From positions 42,735,702 to 42,799,701 of the forward strand of contig JACGWO010000002.1 of the NCBI GenBank assembly GCA_034509735.1: a stretch of DNA of 64,000 nucleotides. The letters are read 5' to 3'. This document shows positions 23,431-38,613 of the stretch, piece after piece. The translations under genes were made by a program, and so were the position numbers. This DNA comes from Sesamum alatum. Taxonomy: Eukaryota; Streptophyta; Magnoliopsida; Lamiales; Pedaliaceae. The notes beneath the pieces were generated by a model. It was not told the origin of the DNA, made no database searches, and was given only the letters and a program-made list of their open reading frames with translations. The first letter of the stretch is position 1; each line of letters starts with the position of its first letter.

Positions 23431-23985
23431 TTTATTATATTGACAATGACGATTATAATTACATGTAACGCAAATACTAATATGTTATTTTAATTTCAAT
23501 TAACAAAAAAATTTATAAAATGGGAGTATTAATTTTTTAGTAATGTAATTGCATGGAATTAATTTTCCAAATGAACTTAATTGAATAGAGTTGGGAAGTT
23601 GAAGGGCATTTTTGGTATTATAATAATTTGGTGTAGTGGTATAAAAACTTCCACTTTGTGTCTATAAACCCCCTTCTCTTTATAATAGTATAGATATATG
23701 GTATATTGATAGTAATTATTATATATACATGCAACAAAATACTAATTAATATGTTATCTTTGTTTCAATTATCAACAAACTTAAACAAAATGGGAGTAAA
23801 TTTAATTTTTGAATACATGTAAATGCATTGAATTATTTTTCTAAAGGGACTTAATTAGGTATTTAATTCAATTACATGAGTTGGGAAGTTGAATGGCATT
23901 TTTGGTATTATAATAATTTGGTGTAGTGGTATAAAAACTACCACTTTGTGTCTATAAAACTCATTCTCTTTATAATAGTATAGAT
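23431..23985. repeat. Tandem duplication, period about 270-290 bp
   Basis: Two units (about 23431-23696 and 23697-23985) share GAGTTGGGAAGTTGAA, GGCATTTTTGGTATTATAA, CCACTTTGTGTCTATAAA and end TTATAATAGTATAGAT. They belong to the dispersed repeat also seen at 20.4 and 56.7 kb. Confidence 0.85.
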
Positions 23986-24420
23986 GTTATTTGAAACTTG
24001 AGAGAGGATTGTATAATGAATGTTATTAATTTATTTTGTATGTAAAATTTTATTTGTGACTTTAAAATATGTATTTTGAAATTACAAATTTTATGTATTT
24101 AGAATAGTTGAACTTCACTTCCTTTTTTATTTTATTATATAGGTCATAGACTTTATACTAAAAACCGCCAAAATCACCCCAACCCAATTAGACTGCAAAG
24201 TGCGGTTTTGATGATTGTCGGGCTGGGCTTGGGCTAAACTTTTCAAAAATCGCAAACATTGGGTTGCGCCGAAAAATTACCTAAATTGGCCTAACTCGCA
24301 CCGCGTACACTCCTAGGTATATATGTAATTTTTCAAAACGCATGTGTGGTTTGTGTAAATGATGCTAACATTTCTGATGGGTGTATATGCAATTTTTCAA
24401 AAATAGAAGTGATTTGTTTA

Positions 24421-24812
24421 GGGTAAATTACAGCTACCTTCCCTAAGATTTGATATAATTACAAATACTCCCTGAGGTTTGTAACCGTCTAACAAAGATC
24501 CATTTTCATCAATTTTTATGGGTGAACTGATCAAAATGCCCTTATGAACTGAATTATTTTTTATTTAATTCTTAAAAAGAATTTGGACTACAATGCGCAG
24601 GGAGAGGTTTCTTAAGTTTTTTACACAGAGGAGCAATAATGCAATTTGACTCGGCTGATTTTTCTACAATTTTAATAAAATATTTAAAGGCAAAATGGTC
24701 AATTTCAGGCTTTGGTTAAGAATTACAAACCTCAGGGGCATTTGTAATTTTTTAAACAACGAGGGATATTTATAATTATGTCAAATCCCAGATAAGGTAG
24801 TTGTAATTTACC
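24421..24812. mobile_element. MULE-type MITE, family 1, copy 1
   Basis: 392 bp with long terminal inverted repeats (GGGTAAATTACAGCTACCTT against AAGGTAGTTGTAATTTACC) and a 9-bp target duplication with one mismatch (ATTTGTTTA 24412-24420; ATTTGCTTA 24813-24821). It contains GACTACAATGCGCAGGGAG, shared with the copy at 43872-44294. No ORF. Confidence 0.85.
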
Positions 24813-25167
24813 ATTTGCTTAAATAAATCATAGATTATGAGGTGTGGATATAATTATCCCTAATTTCTAAGACACCTTTGGCTGTGCTTTGAACACCAAA
24901 ATTTCAAGAAACCTTTAAACCGAAAAATGTCTACCTTGATCTGATTTTGATTGTATCCAACCAATCACATTTATATGTGACTATACACCAATTACACGAT
25001 CAATACAATATGTGGTTAGCTTGAATTTGATAGATTCTGATCCGAGCTAAAAATTTTTGTTTGAACAAGCTAGCTTTTTTCTCCAGAACTAGTATCTAGT
25101 TAAGGATGTACTTGCCCTTAACATTGGATTCAAACAAATTTATATGTCCTAAAACATATGCATGAAG

Positions 25168-28238
<3,071 letters not shown>

Positions 28239-28244
28239 GAGAGT

Positions 28245-29288
28245 TTTGCTACGGGTTTCTTGTTTCTCAACCGATGATTCTGAACATGTATATCTGCTTC
28301 AAAATTTATGTAAACAAGGGAAGTGTAAATTCTTGTGACGGGACATACTATAATGTCTGATTATAGCAGGTCGTGAGTCAAACAATGTATCTATTTTCAA
28401 GCTCATATGATCTTGGAGGAATCTCTTGGATGGCAGTCCAGTGATTGTTTTAATCATCAGTCACTCTCTTTTGTTTTCTTGTCCTGCTGACCCGGAGAGG
28501 AGACTTTTTGTGTGTTTGCGTTCTTACATGTGCCAATTATTCGACTGAAAATTCTTATTCAAATCAGGTTTAATAAGACAGGTATTGAGACAAGTATATT
28601 GTACTTGTCATCTGATTGGTTCAAATTCGATCGCATTAGGTCCGAACTAAAATTTTCCTGATGGAGTTTCATTTTAAGATGTTAAGATATTAAGATTGAT
28701 TTATTCTCTTCTCTGAGAATTTAAACAATCGTTTAGAAAGCTTACCGTTACTTTTCTAAAAACTTGAGTTTTAGATGACGCGATGGTTTAACATAATACA
28801 AAACGTGGGTCTCATCGTTCTGTTGGTTGCATAGAATTGTCATTATGTAGATGTTTAAAATAGAGAGTTGTAATAATTCTTTTTATTACATTTCATATAT
28901 ACACAGCACGTGTACAAAGATTAGATCAACAATTTTATCTACCAAAAAATTGTACATCTGACATGAATATGTTACATGAAATAAAGATAAAACATGAATT
29001 TATTTGAACTGAAATCTTTTAGTTGGAGGAAAATATTGCAATTTGCGGCATTGAAGAAAAGTATTTGAGAGAAGTTGCTATGTATTATTGCTAAAATAGA
29101 AGTAACACTTTCTTTGTGAGTATGGTTGAAAGCGTTGCTGAGACTGAGAGGAAGGTTTAGCCAATTATTTTAGCTAAGTACATTGATAATTGGCCTATTC
29201 TTTTGACTTTTAGTATATTCCAAGTCAATGCTCTGTATTGATACAATAAATAAATAGATATACAAAATAAGAGAGAAAACGATGTATA

Positions 29289-29333
<45 letters not shown>

Positions 29334-29740
29334 TTATTATATATATATAAGAAGCAATCTTGGCTAAATTCGTTTTGAATATTTATATTTATATTTTTAG
29401 AATTTTTGAGACTTTGAAATTTTATTTTAAAGATAAATTTGAAATATGTGGATAAAATATGAACGTAAAGATATCACTTATGTTGATTGTGAAATTAATA
29501 TAAGTAAAATTTAAAAAAATATTATTTATTATACACATATAAAAATAATTTGCCACGACAATTAGTTTGAACAAAAAAAAGGAGAAAGACATATTCAAAC
29601 AACCTCTTGAAAACAAATGTTGGTTACTCGATTCAATTTCCATCTCATGATAGCCAGCCACGCTCCATTTCCATCACTAAAGATGACGTGGCTTCATACA
29701 AGCCGTTGCTTGTTTTTGCTTGATTAGCATGGAATATTCT
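28245..29740. other. DUR3 upstream region and AT-rich intergenic DNA
   Basis: The first few hundred bases are the DUR3 5' flank. No gene seen. An (ATT)n microsatellite lies at 29287-29333. Confidence 0.5.
29287..29333. repeat. (ATT)n microsatellite
   Basis: About 15 uninterrupted ATT repeats. Confidence 0.95.
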
Positions 29741-29744
29741 AAGG

Positions 29745-30700
29745 CAAAATTGCTAAATTAATCCAATGTATGAGGGTGTGGAAATTAGTCCTGTAATTAT
29801 GGGACTAAAAATTTTTAGTCCTTTATATTTTAAATTTATAATATTTTTTATTTTTTTGATCAAAAGTGGTTGGAAATTAACAAATCAAATTGGGGATTAA
29901 GGTTTTGACGTCCAAATGGACATCATTTACACAGTCAGCATCCTACGTGGAGCTGACATGGATTACTGCTCACTACCACCTCATCGTCATCGCCGGTGGT
30001 TGAAATTTTCTTCCAGCGAGTCTCCGGCCACGGGCACCATCATTGAACATGTCCTCCGACGATGATTCCAACCATGCAACGTGTGTTTCAATCGAAGTTC
30101 AAATGCACCTCCAATCGCCCGATTACAATTCTAGATCTATTTTCTCTCTTCTTGATTCACCGTCGTCCAACCTACCCATCATTCAAGACCACCACAAATC
30201 GACTCCCCATCCTTCGGCGTGTCGATTGCACCCAAGCCCATCCATTTTCATGCATCATCCGGTCGGTTCTCTCCATTTTTATTTCCGCCACTTTTTTTGC
30301 CACCCAGCCACTGTTTTTTTCCCGCATCTCCGCCGCCAGCGATCATCACGTCAGCAAACCACCACCTATGTGTTCGTCTCCCCACAACACACACATCCCT
30401 CCGATCAGTTTCCATCAACTGCACGTTCGTCAAGGCCTCCTTATTGGTTGACTTCCCCTCATTTTTTCTTCGTGAGAATGAGGTGGGAAGAGGGTACTTT
30501 TTTTTCTCCCATTTGGCCTGCTCAGCATCCACGTAGGGTGCCATGTATTTTAGTCGAGTCTAGTTGTCAGACAAAACCCTAATCCTTTATTTATCCAATT
30601 AATTTTCGATCATTTTTGACCGAAAGGACTGAAATTGCCACTAAATTAAAACTTATAGGACTAAAATTGTCAGTTCGATACTTACATAACTTATTTGCCG
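29745..30700. mobile_element. Probable TIR element with GC-rich core
   Basis: Imperfect inverted arms (left TTTTTAGTCCTTTATATTTT, right GGACTGAAATTGCCAC, AGGACTAAAATTGTC) surround a distinctly GC- and CA-rich core (29940-30540). The core carries a 179-codon open frame (30043-30582, starting MNMSSDDDSNHATCV) with overlapping frames on both strands, a sign of compositional bias rather than coding. No domain recognised. Confidence 0.4.
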
Positions 30701-31200
30701 GATTAAATATAATTTTCGTCCTGTATCTTTTGTATTTTAGCATTTTAGTCCTTTATCTTTCTAGAGTAGCAAATAAGTCCTGTAATTTTAAATTTTTTCA
30801 CAATTTTGGTCCTTCAGTCGCCGGAGTTTGCAAATATTGCCGATTTTTTTTAATTTGGGGCTTTTGTTCCCATTGGTCAATTTAATGGACCAAAATCACG
30901 AAAAAATATAAGTTACAGGACCTATTTGTTATACTAGAAAGATAAATGACTGAAACACCAAAATATAAAGGATATAAGACAAAAATTTGGTTTCATGCTG
31001 GCAGTAATTTGACCAATGGGAACAAAAGCCCCAAATTGAAAAAAATTTCCGGTAATATTTGCAAACTTAGGTGATTGAAGGACCACAATCACGAAAAATT
31101 AAAAAATTACAGGACCTATTTGCTAACCTAAAAAGATAAAGGACTAAAACGACAAAAGGCAAAAAATACATAAAGAAAGATCCATTTAAGCCTAATTTGC
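30701..31200. mobile_element. Long inverted-repeat (foldback) element
   Basis: 30711-30830 (TTCGTCCTGTATCTTTTGTA, CAAATAAGTCCTGTAATTTT, ATTTTGGTCCTTCAGTCG) is repeated inverted at about 31050-31170, with a second inverted pair around 30840-30990. It is typical of AGTCC-type plant MITEs. No TSD identified. Confidence 0.6.
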
Positions 31201-33600
31201 CACCCCTTATATACATGACCAATTTTATAATTTTGCCAATATTCTATTTCCAACTTTGGGATATAATCTCATTGCCCATTTTATTACAATATCAACAAAA
31301 TCAATGGATTATAATAAAATAAAATTAATAAATTTAAACTAAATTGTACATCATTACTTATTCTGAGAGCAACCGTCCTACAACTCATAGATCATTTGGG
31401 TGAATTTATAAGTATTTTAAAATATCGTATAAAAAAGCCGAAAACTTACAAGATGATATGAAATATTAGGTGATGTTTTTCTAAAAATAACCTTATATAT
31501 ATATATATTATTTTATTTTTAAATAAGATGAAAGGATCTATATATACTCCCTTAAGAAGTTGGCAGTATCCAACTTTAGAAAGATAGACAATCTGAGTGG
31601 TCTAGAAAATTTTTGGCCATGTTGTAATGAAACGGACCATAGAATTGCCATGTGGGCATTTGGTGCTAATTGGAAGGCATGACGGAAAATTTTTGATCGA
31701 ATTAAGTTTGCTCGAATCAAACTAATTATAGAGTAAGTGTGATATATTTATTATGTGATTAATTATTTTTTAAATTATACACCAATCACATGACAAGTGT
31801 ATTGCACGTGTCATATAATTAATTCAAGTTTGGCCAAATTTGATCCAAGCTAGAATTTTCCAAGCATGACTTAGGGTGTGCAAACTTTGGTAACTGACTA
31901 AAAGTCGATCGAAAAATTTGATTTGTACTGAATATCAAATTGAAAATTAAATTAAGTTCTAATATTGAACTTTAAAAATATACATATAAATGTAAAACAA
32001 CAATATAATACATAAAGATTAAAAATCTTAATATTAGCTTCTATAGAAAAATAATCATATAGCTAATACTTAATTGGCTATAATCATTAATTAACAAATA
32101 AGCTATAAACGATATAATTTTTTATTTTATTTTCTAAAAGATAAATTTTTAAATTTGATTTAATTCAGTAAAATATCGATTTGAATCAAAATTTGTTTAA
32201 TTCAGTATTCAAAGCGCCATTTCGACGTATCAAAATTTTGATTCGATTCAGTTTTATCGAATTAACACTCTTAGCTCACGTAATGATTTTGATGGATAAT
32301 TAATAAATTCTATAAACAAAACTTTAAAAAAATAAAGACTTTCATATTTAATTCAAAATCCGCACGAGCACCTTCAACTCATATTTACATCAATGTATAA
32401 AAATATTGTTACTATTATCTCCATCTCCCAAGGTTTGTATTAATATCATTCAATACATTCAAATTAAAAAATTATTTTAATATTGATGTTACAAGAAATT
32501 AAAGATGATTCAACAACAACGAAGTAAAGAGAATTCGACAATGAACGAAATACTCGATTTATTAATTAAAAGTTGGGCACAATCACCAATACGTACAATT
32601 CGATCCAAGATGATCAATAGTAGCACAAGTGTACTAGTAGAGTTCTCTTAAGTTCAAGATCCTCCCAAATGAAGGAGTCGAACCTCTATTTATACTATTA
32701 TTCTATTTACAGTAAGCATTGTACATTGTCTTCATTGTCCTCCGTCTTTGTATCCTAGGGTATAAATGGTAATGTTTTTTGGGGTTGATATGGTCTTTTC
32801 CTTGCTCTAGCATTAATGCTGAAACTTCCATGAATTGTGCTCTAAATAATTGATTTCCTCCATGATCTTCATAAGTATCCCTTGATCTGCTCTCAATTGA
32901 TAGAGAGAATTAAATGATAGTTGACTTCTTATTTTCTCTATATAAAATATATCAAAAATTGAAATTTAACATGTTTAATAGAATTAGGAATTAGGTATTC
33001 CAAGTTGGTAATTGGCAGCCACATCTTTGACCACACGCAACGCAACGTTTCATGAACTTGTTCCCCAAGAAAACATTTTCCATTTTGATTTTGCATCCAC
33101 CAATAGAATATATGCTGTTTCGGAAATTCCAATAATGCCCTCACTCAGTTTTTTAATTAAAAATATTAATTAATGTTCAAGAATTAAGAATAATAAACAG
33201 ATTCATAAAAACATTACTACATATGAAACTTGTATATTAGAGAGTTGAAATTAAAATATCGATCAACTCTCTCTCTCCCTTTGGTAAACAAATGTTGGAT
33301 TATGAAACTCATTTCCTTATTTTATTTTAGTTCATATTTTCCCTTTTGATTTTTTTAGCAAATTATAACATATATTTTTAATCATCAATAATTTATTAAT
33401 ATTAAATACGTAGAAGGGGTAACAATTAATTCAAGGTCATTTTCGTCATTTTACCGTCTCTAGAATACTCTTAAAAATCATTAATTACGTGCATTAAATA
33501 GACAATTTCCATTAAACACTCACAAAATATCAAAAGGTCAAAAGTGGAAAAATGAAAATACGTACACAGCACATCGCCACCGCCTTGGCGCCTTCCACCA
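31201..33600. other. AT-rich intergenic DNA, possible LTR remnant
   Basis: No gene recognised. 32520-32890 is less AT-rich and LTR-like (GAACCTCTATTTATACTATT), but ends could not be fixed. The last 60 bp belongs to the AOX promoter. Confidence 0.45.
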
Positions 33601-33607
33601 GCTCATG

Positions 33608-33638
33608 CACGTGATATTACCTCTATACCCCTATAAAA
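33608..33638 (+). promoter_or_regulatory. AOX1 core promoter: G-box and TATA box
   Basis: A perfect G-box CACGTG (33608-33613) lies 19 bp before a TATA box, TATAAAA (33632-33638). A CA-rich leader of about 115 nt then precedes the ATG at 33784. G-box/ABRE elements fit the stress-inducible nature of AOX1 genes (known for the family); function here is inferred. Confidence 0.7.
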
Positions 33639-33783
33639 GGACAACCGCTCGCCCCCTCAGCCCCCATACAGATACAGCAACAACACAGCAACCAAAAGCC
33701 TTGTTCTCAAAGTTTTCTCTCCAAGATTCTTGTAAACCTTAATTTCTTGTTTCAGTTCTCTTGAATTTGTCCTGAAGAAGGAG

Positions 33784-34247
33784 ATGATGAGCAGGAGCGC
33801 AACAAGGGTGGCGCGATCGGTGCTAACCCACGTCGGCCCGCGTTACTTTTCGACCGCCGTCGCACGAGGCGGTGCTGCAAGTGATGCAGCAGTTCTCAGT
33901 GGCTTTGTTCATGGTGGCGCCGCCACTTTTGTCCCTGGTCCTGCGAAGGGTTCGGAGAAGGTGGTGGTGACGTGGATGAGGTTCCCGGTTCTGGGGTCGC
34001 GCAACGCTAGTACATTGGCTTTGGGTGAGAAGAAGCAGCAGGAGGAGGAGGAGAAGGTGCAGGCGGGATCGGATGGTGGCGCCGCCGCTGGTGGTGGTGG
34101 GAATGGTAATAAGGCTATTGCGAGTTACTGGGGCGTTGAGCCTGCGAAGGTTACTAAAGAGGATGGCTCGGAATGGAGGTGGAACTGCTTTAGGGTAAGA
34201 GCCTGAAGCAGAAATGTTTACTGCATACATTTTAATTAATTCTTGAA

Positions 34248-34280
<33 letters not shown>

Positions 34281-35472
34281 GTCTAATTTGTCATTTTGGG
34301 TTTTTTTGCAAATGATGAATGAAGCCATGGGAGACATACAAGGCTGATTTGTCGATAGATCTGAAGAAACATCATGCGCCAGTCACATTTCTGGACAAGA
34401 TGGCCTATTGGACTGTCAAGGCTCTTAGATTTCCTACTGATTTATTTTTTCAGGTGTGTTATCAATATTTTTCAAGTTTTTTTTTTTTTTTTTTTTTCAT
34501 GAATTGATCAGATTAAGATTGAAAATTGTCATTATATGAAGAAAAAATCTATATACGTCCAAAAAGTTAGAATCTTGTTGAATTCTTGGTTTATTTGAAA
34601 GATTTTGGGTGTGAACAGATATCTATTTCATGTTAGTTAATGACAATGGCAAGTGATAAACTCATAATCAATAAATTTAGTTTGTGTAGTTGAGGTTGAT
34701 TGATGCTGTCCAAAGCGTACTTCATTGTCATCTTCTAATGTTTTAGGCTGTAGCAGTTACAGTATTTGATTTTAACATGATCTTAGCAAAGAGTGGGTGC
34801 TAAATTCTTTGCTTTTCAACATTATTTCCAACTGTTGCAGAGGCGGTATGGCTGCCGTGCAATGATGCTCGAGACGGTGGCGGCCGTCCCCGGCATGGTG
34901 GGAGGGATGCTGCTGCACTGCAAGTCGCTGAGGCGGTTCGAGCACAGCGGTGGCTGGATCAAGGCCCTCCTGGAAGAAGCTGAGAATGAGAGAATGCATC
35001 TCATGACCTTCATGGAGGTGTCTCAACCAAGGTGGTATGAGCGCGCCCTCGTCTTCGCGGTCCAGGGCGTCTTCTTCAACGCCTACTTCTTGACGTATCT
35101 CGTTTCTCCGAAGCTGGCTCACCGCATTGTGGGCTATTTGGAAGAAGAAGCAATTCATTCGTATACAGAGTTCTTGAAAGAGCTGGACAAGGGCACCATT
35201 GAGAATGTCCCGGCTCCGGCTATTGCTGTTGATTATTGGCGCCTGCCGAAGAACTCAACACTTCGTGATGTTGTCGTGGTTGTCAGGGCCGACGAGGCTC
35301 ACCACCGTGATGTCAACCACTTTGCATCGGTACGTGTTAAGGTCATATCATCAGAGTTTGTCTTTTAGGCCTGATTTGTATGCTGATAAGATACTATTGG
35401 CATTGGTTGCAGGATATTCATTATCAGGGACACGAACTGAAGGAAGCACCGGCCCCGATCGGATATCACTAG
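33784..35472 (+). CDS. AOX1: Mitochondrial alternative oxidase, AOX1 type
   Basis: Exons 33784-34194, 34325-34453, 34841-35329 and 35413-35472 give 362 residues. The last three exons (129, 489, 60 nt) have the canonical plant AOX sizes. The enzyme is the di-iron ubiquinol oxidase of the inner mitochondrial membrane, passing electrons to oxygen without proton pumping. Iron ligands are visible in [27 protein letters not shown] and [12 protein letters not shown]. Both regulatory Cys are present (WRWNCFRPW and RRYGCRAMM). The N-terminus ([18 protein letters not shown]) is an Arg/Ser-rich presequence, followed by a variable region with a [10 protein letters not shown] run and a glycine stretch. 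It ends APIGYH. An AATAAA polyadenylation signal lies at about 35642. Identity is certain; AOX1 rather than AOX2 is judged from these motifs. Confidence 0.97.
34248..34273. repeat. (AT)n microsatellite in AOX1 intron 1
   Basis: About 13 TA repeats between exons 1 and 2. Confidence 0.9.
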
Positions 35473-36400
35473 AGAATACAACATGAAGATTGAATGTCTC
35501 TCCGATTTATACCTTAAAATGTTGATTTTTCTTGTCCATTTTTCTCTTTGTTTTGGTCTTGAAGAGTCTGAATTGATGTTTATGTACATAAATTCCGTTG
35601 TCAGCACAAATATATATGTCGATGAGTGTCGGGTATTGATTAATAAAGGTGTAAAATTTTGGTAAATAGTATGGATTTTGTTTTTCCATCTTCTTGTGGT
35701 TCGATACTAATTTACGCTTTGTGATATGTGGTTTAAATTGGCAGGATTACATCCTGCACTTTCTTTCGAAGAAAAACTGGTTTTTAGACGGGAACTGCTA
35801 TACCGGCGTTATTCGATTGAGTTGGAGTGTGAAGAATCTCAGAAGCAGCCTCCATTAGTATATAGAATAATTTGAAAGGAAGCTGCTTTTGAAGACTATT
35901 AGAAGATAACATTGCTTAGCAGAGAATGGCAATCTGCTTGAGCCAATCTGTTGAATTCTTGTTTAGGTTTAGACTGTTATAAAAAGCTAATGGAGTTGGT
36001 GACTGTGAAGGGTTCATGGTGGTAACAACAAGGTCAAGGAAAAGAAGCAGCAAACGGCACGTTTCCTATGGCCGGTTGAGACCGCCTGAGGCGTGAAGTT
36101 ATGTTGTTGGGACTTGGCCAACTCTGTGCCTCACAATCTTTATGTGGAGAGGAAGAAAAGTTATCAACATTACATCCTAGGACAAAGCTTCTTTTACTGA
36201 AGTACTGTGGTAACATGTTTCTTTACGCATTTGCTTGTGTTCCAATGGAACAGTTGAGTTCAGGTTGCAAGAAACTTAGGTGTGACATAAACCAAAAATG
36301 TCATGAATAGACAGAGCAATCATTCTCCATTTGTTATTACCACGTAATGCCAACTGAGATTCTGCAGCAATCCCACAGAACTATGTACAACGAAGACGCC
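35473..36400. other. AOX1 3' region and intergenic DNA
   Basis: Holds the AOX1 3' UTR with AATAAA near 35642, then non-repetitive sequence with only short unconvincing frames. It probably includes the 3' UTR of the minus-strand gene that follows. Confidence 0.5.
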
Positions 36401-36419
36401 TAATCTCCCGACAGAATAT

Positions 36420-36908
36420 CTAAGGGAAACAATGGTAACAGAGGAAGATCATGATAGCAAGGACCAGCATGCCCGACTGGCGTCCCTCCTCCGACAACAC
36501 CCAATGCAGCAAAAAGAAGCCGATCACTAACAGGCATCCCCACCCGAGTTCTTCCCCGTTGCATTTGACAGAAGCCAAATAAGCCCCGGCTAAGTATATG
36601 ATCAGAATCAGCATGAGCGGGGCGAGAAGCATAGTAGTCACCGTGTACGTGACAAGAATCAGAGCAAGAGGTAACACTATTGTGTGGCTGGTGGAATAGA
36701 CGGCTAGGAGCACCAGAACAGGTATGAAGACAAAGCATGTAAAGACAGCGTTTTCGCCCTCCGACACCAGGGGCAGATTGAGGCTGACGGTGGAGGAGTT
36801 GCCGCGGAGGAGAAGGCCTAATCCCACCACCAGAAGAAGCGGGACGACAGGAGATGGCCCTTTTGGCATGCCGGACGGCTGCATCAAACTATCTGTACTC
36901 ATGATCAA
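36420..36908 (-). CDS. Small multi-pass membrane protein, not recognised
   Basis: A single-exon frame of 162 residues starts MIMSTDSLMQ (a second ATG two codons on, at 36902, is equally likely). After about 20 polar residues it has four to five hydrophobic segments: VVPLLLVVGLGLLL, NAVFTCFVFIPVLVLLAVY, TIVLPLALILVTYTV, LLAPLMLILIIYLAGAYLA and GCLLVIGFFLLHWVL, ending in another short hydrophobic stretch. Composition is far from the AT-rich background and the opposite strand has no comparable frame, which supports coding. I do not recognise a family. It stands alone between AOX1 and a repeat region; function unknown. Confidence 0.65.
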   Translation of the reverse strand: MIMSTDSLMQPSGMPKGPSPVVPLLLVVGLGLLLRGNSSTVSLNLPLVSEGENAVFTCFVFIPVLVLLAVYSTSHTIVLPLALILVTYTVTTMLLAPLMLILIIYLAGAYLASVKCNGEELGWGCLLVIGFFLLHWVLSEEGRQSGMLVLAIMIFLCYHCFP

Positions 36909-36914
36909 CCAAGA

Positions 36915-37553
36915 ACGAAATGCGGTTGAGTCGAATATATCGGTATAGCTTGATTTCAGATTGGCTTTACTTCCAGTTCACATTCATTGTGCAAACTTCA
37001 TCTCATATATAGAGATTCGGAAGCTTAAAGGAAGAAACAAGATTAGCGTTTCCACCCTTAATTCCGCGGATTGTTTGTATCAAAAGCAGAAAGGAAAAGC
37101 CAAAGAAAAGGATTGAAGGGAGAGATTCTTAACAATTACAGGATGAGTTGTACAGTTGATGAAGGAAAAATTGAAATGAGTGGCGACAAATAACTAGAAA
37201 TCCAAAAGTTGACTGGAAAAGCAACACTTTGTTTCGCATGTTTCTCTGCCTTTGCAACAGAAAAAGTGGGATTTAAGGAATAACTCAGAATGTTTTAGCC
37301 AAGAAAATGACATTAATCAGTATATAATTCCTGGAAACACATACTATTTTGCAATAGAAGATTCGGAGTCTCGACCTGATCAGGGTAAGACCTTACCCAT
37401 TGACTGGCCTAATTTGGGCTACTGCCTTTCAGGTTGCCGGAGAACGGCAATCTTGAATTTCGGTCATTACATAAAAAGTATGATGTTAATGCAATCAAGA
37501 AATGTTCCTGCAATGGCTCTGGTAGTCGAAACGAGGCGCTGATTTAAGTATTA
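36915..37553. other. Upstream region of the small membrane protein gene
   Basis: Non-repetitive; contains a 96-codon frame at 37252-37542 without recognisable features, not called as a gene. Confidence 0.4.
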
Positions 37554-38613
37554 GGGATAATTATAGGATTAAATACAGTTACCATCCTTAAAGTATATAT
37601 CAATTACTCCATAAAATATTAAAATCTTCAAAAAAAAAAAAGAAAAGAAAGAAACTCTTACATTTAATTTTTAAATTTAAAAATTCCATTTTATCCTTAA
37701 AAATTGCTTTATGAAAAATAAAATTAAAGGGATTTTTAAAATGTCAAAATCACCCTTTGTTCATGTTTTGTCTAATTCTAGTTTCACTTGTTCATGGAGC
37801 TCCTTTATTTTGAAAATTTTAAAGTACTTGGAGCTCATTTTATTTTAGTTTCATTTGTTTGTCTAATCAAATTAAAATAAATTTATACATGCATATAATT
37901 ATCACATTTATATAAGTATCATAAATTAAATATATACTAGTGTACATTTTTTTATTAGTTGATCAGTCTTTTCGATTTTATTAATTGTATATTTTTAAAA
38001 TAAATATATAAATATATATATATACATGCATAAATTTATTTTTAATTTGGTTTGACGAACAAGTAAAACTAAAATAAAATGAGCACCAAGTACTTTAAAC
38101 TTATGAAAATAAAAAGAGTTCGATGAATAAATGAAACTAGAATTAGACAATATTTTGACAAACGGTGATTATATTTTAGAAATTCCTTTAATTTTTTTCA
38201 GAAAGCAATTTGTAAGTGTAAAATGGACTTTTCAAACTTAAAAATTAGCGGTCATGATTTTTTTTAAGGTTTTAATACTACAACGAGTAATTGATACGTG
38301 AATACTTCAGAGGTGGTAACTGTATTTAACCCATAATTATATTCACACCTCTGACCTATGGTTTATGTAGACATAATATCATTGTCTTTTGCGTAATTAT
38401 AGAAACTATCATTGGCAGCCAAAAGTAGAGGTAGTTTGTGTAATGATAATGCTTTTTTTTTGGGTATATGTGTTGTTTTTTCAAAATAGGGATAATTTGT
38501 ATAAATGTTAATGACTTTTCTAGTGGATGTATGTGTAATTTTTTAAAAAATATGGATAATTTGTATAAATATGATAGCTCAAGGGTGTAGATGTAATTAT
38601 TACTTAATGCACG
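37554..38613. mobile_element. MITE family 3 copy with a family 2 element inside its left end
   Basis: GGGATAATTATA at 37554 continues after the inserted element as TTCACACCTCTGACCTATGG (38342) and runs to about 38613 with the family 3 internal order (GGTATATGTGTTGTTTTTTC, GGATGTATGTGTAATTTTTT). The right terminus is degraded. Confidence 0.6.
37566..38332. mobile_element. MULE-type MITE, family 2, copy 1
   Basis: 767 bp with inverted ends (GGATTAAATACAGTTACC; GGTAACTGTATTTAACCC) and a perfect 9-bp target duplication ATAATTATA (37557-37565 and 38333-38341). The arms continue inverted for much of the length. No ORF. Confidence 0.88.

Larger units (their letters stand above)
21919..24315. mobile_element. 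hAT-like non-autonomous element, 2.4 kb
   Basis: It begins TAGGGGTGTTC and ends GTACACTCCTA (9 of 11 inverted) between near-identical octamers GGTATACA (21911-21918) and GGTATATA (24316-24323). Subterminal regions are GC-richer (CCGGGCCGTCCCAACC; GGGCTGGGCTTGGGC), as in hAT elements. The interior is AT-rich with two sets of tandem repeats and no transposase. Confidence 0.7.
21776..24860. mobile_element. MITE family 3 copy split by two later insertions
   Basis: The arms GGGATAATTACATTTAAACC (21776) and its inverse TATAATTATCCC (ending 24860) bound an element of the kind also at 37554, 43281 and 47338. Removing 21919-24315 and 24421-24812 (each with one copy of its TSD) leaves a continuous body of about 280 bp with the same internal order as those copies (GGTATATATGTAATTTTTCA, then a TGATGGGTGTATATGCAA-like repeat). 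Confidence 0.7.

Noticed and set aside
30043..30582. 179-codon ORF plus overlapping frames of 129, 105 and 98 codons
   Set aside because: Several long frames overlap on both strands in one GC/CA-rich patch inside a probable TIR element; no domain, His/Ser/Pro-biased composition. Compositional artefact more likely than a gene.
34772..35158. 128-codon minus-strand ORF across AOX1 exon 3
   Set aside because: Antisense shadow of a strongly conserved AOX exon.
37252..37542. 96-codon ORF
   Set aside because: No recognisable motif, ordinary intergenic composition, no plausible splice partners or promoter.
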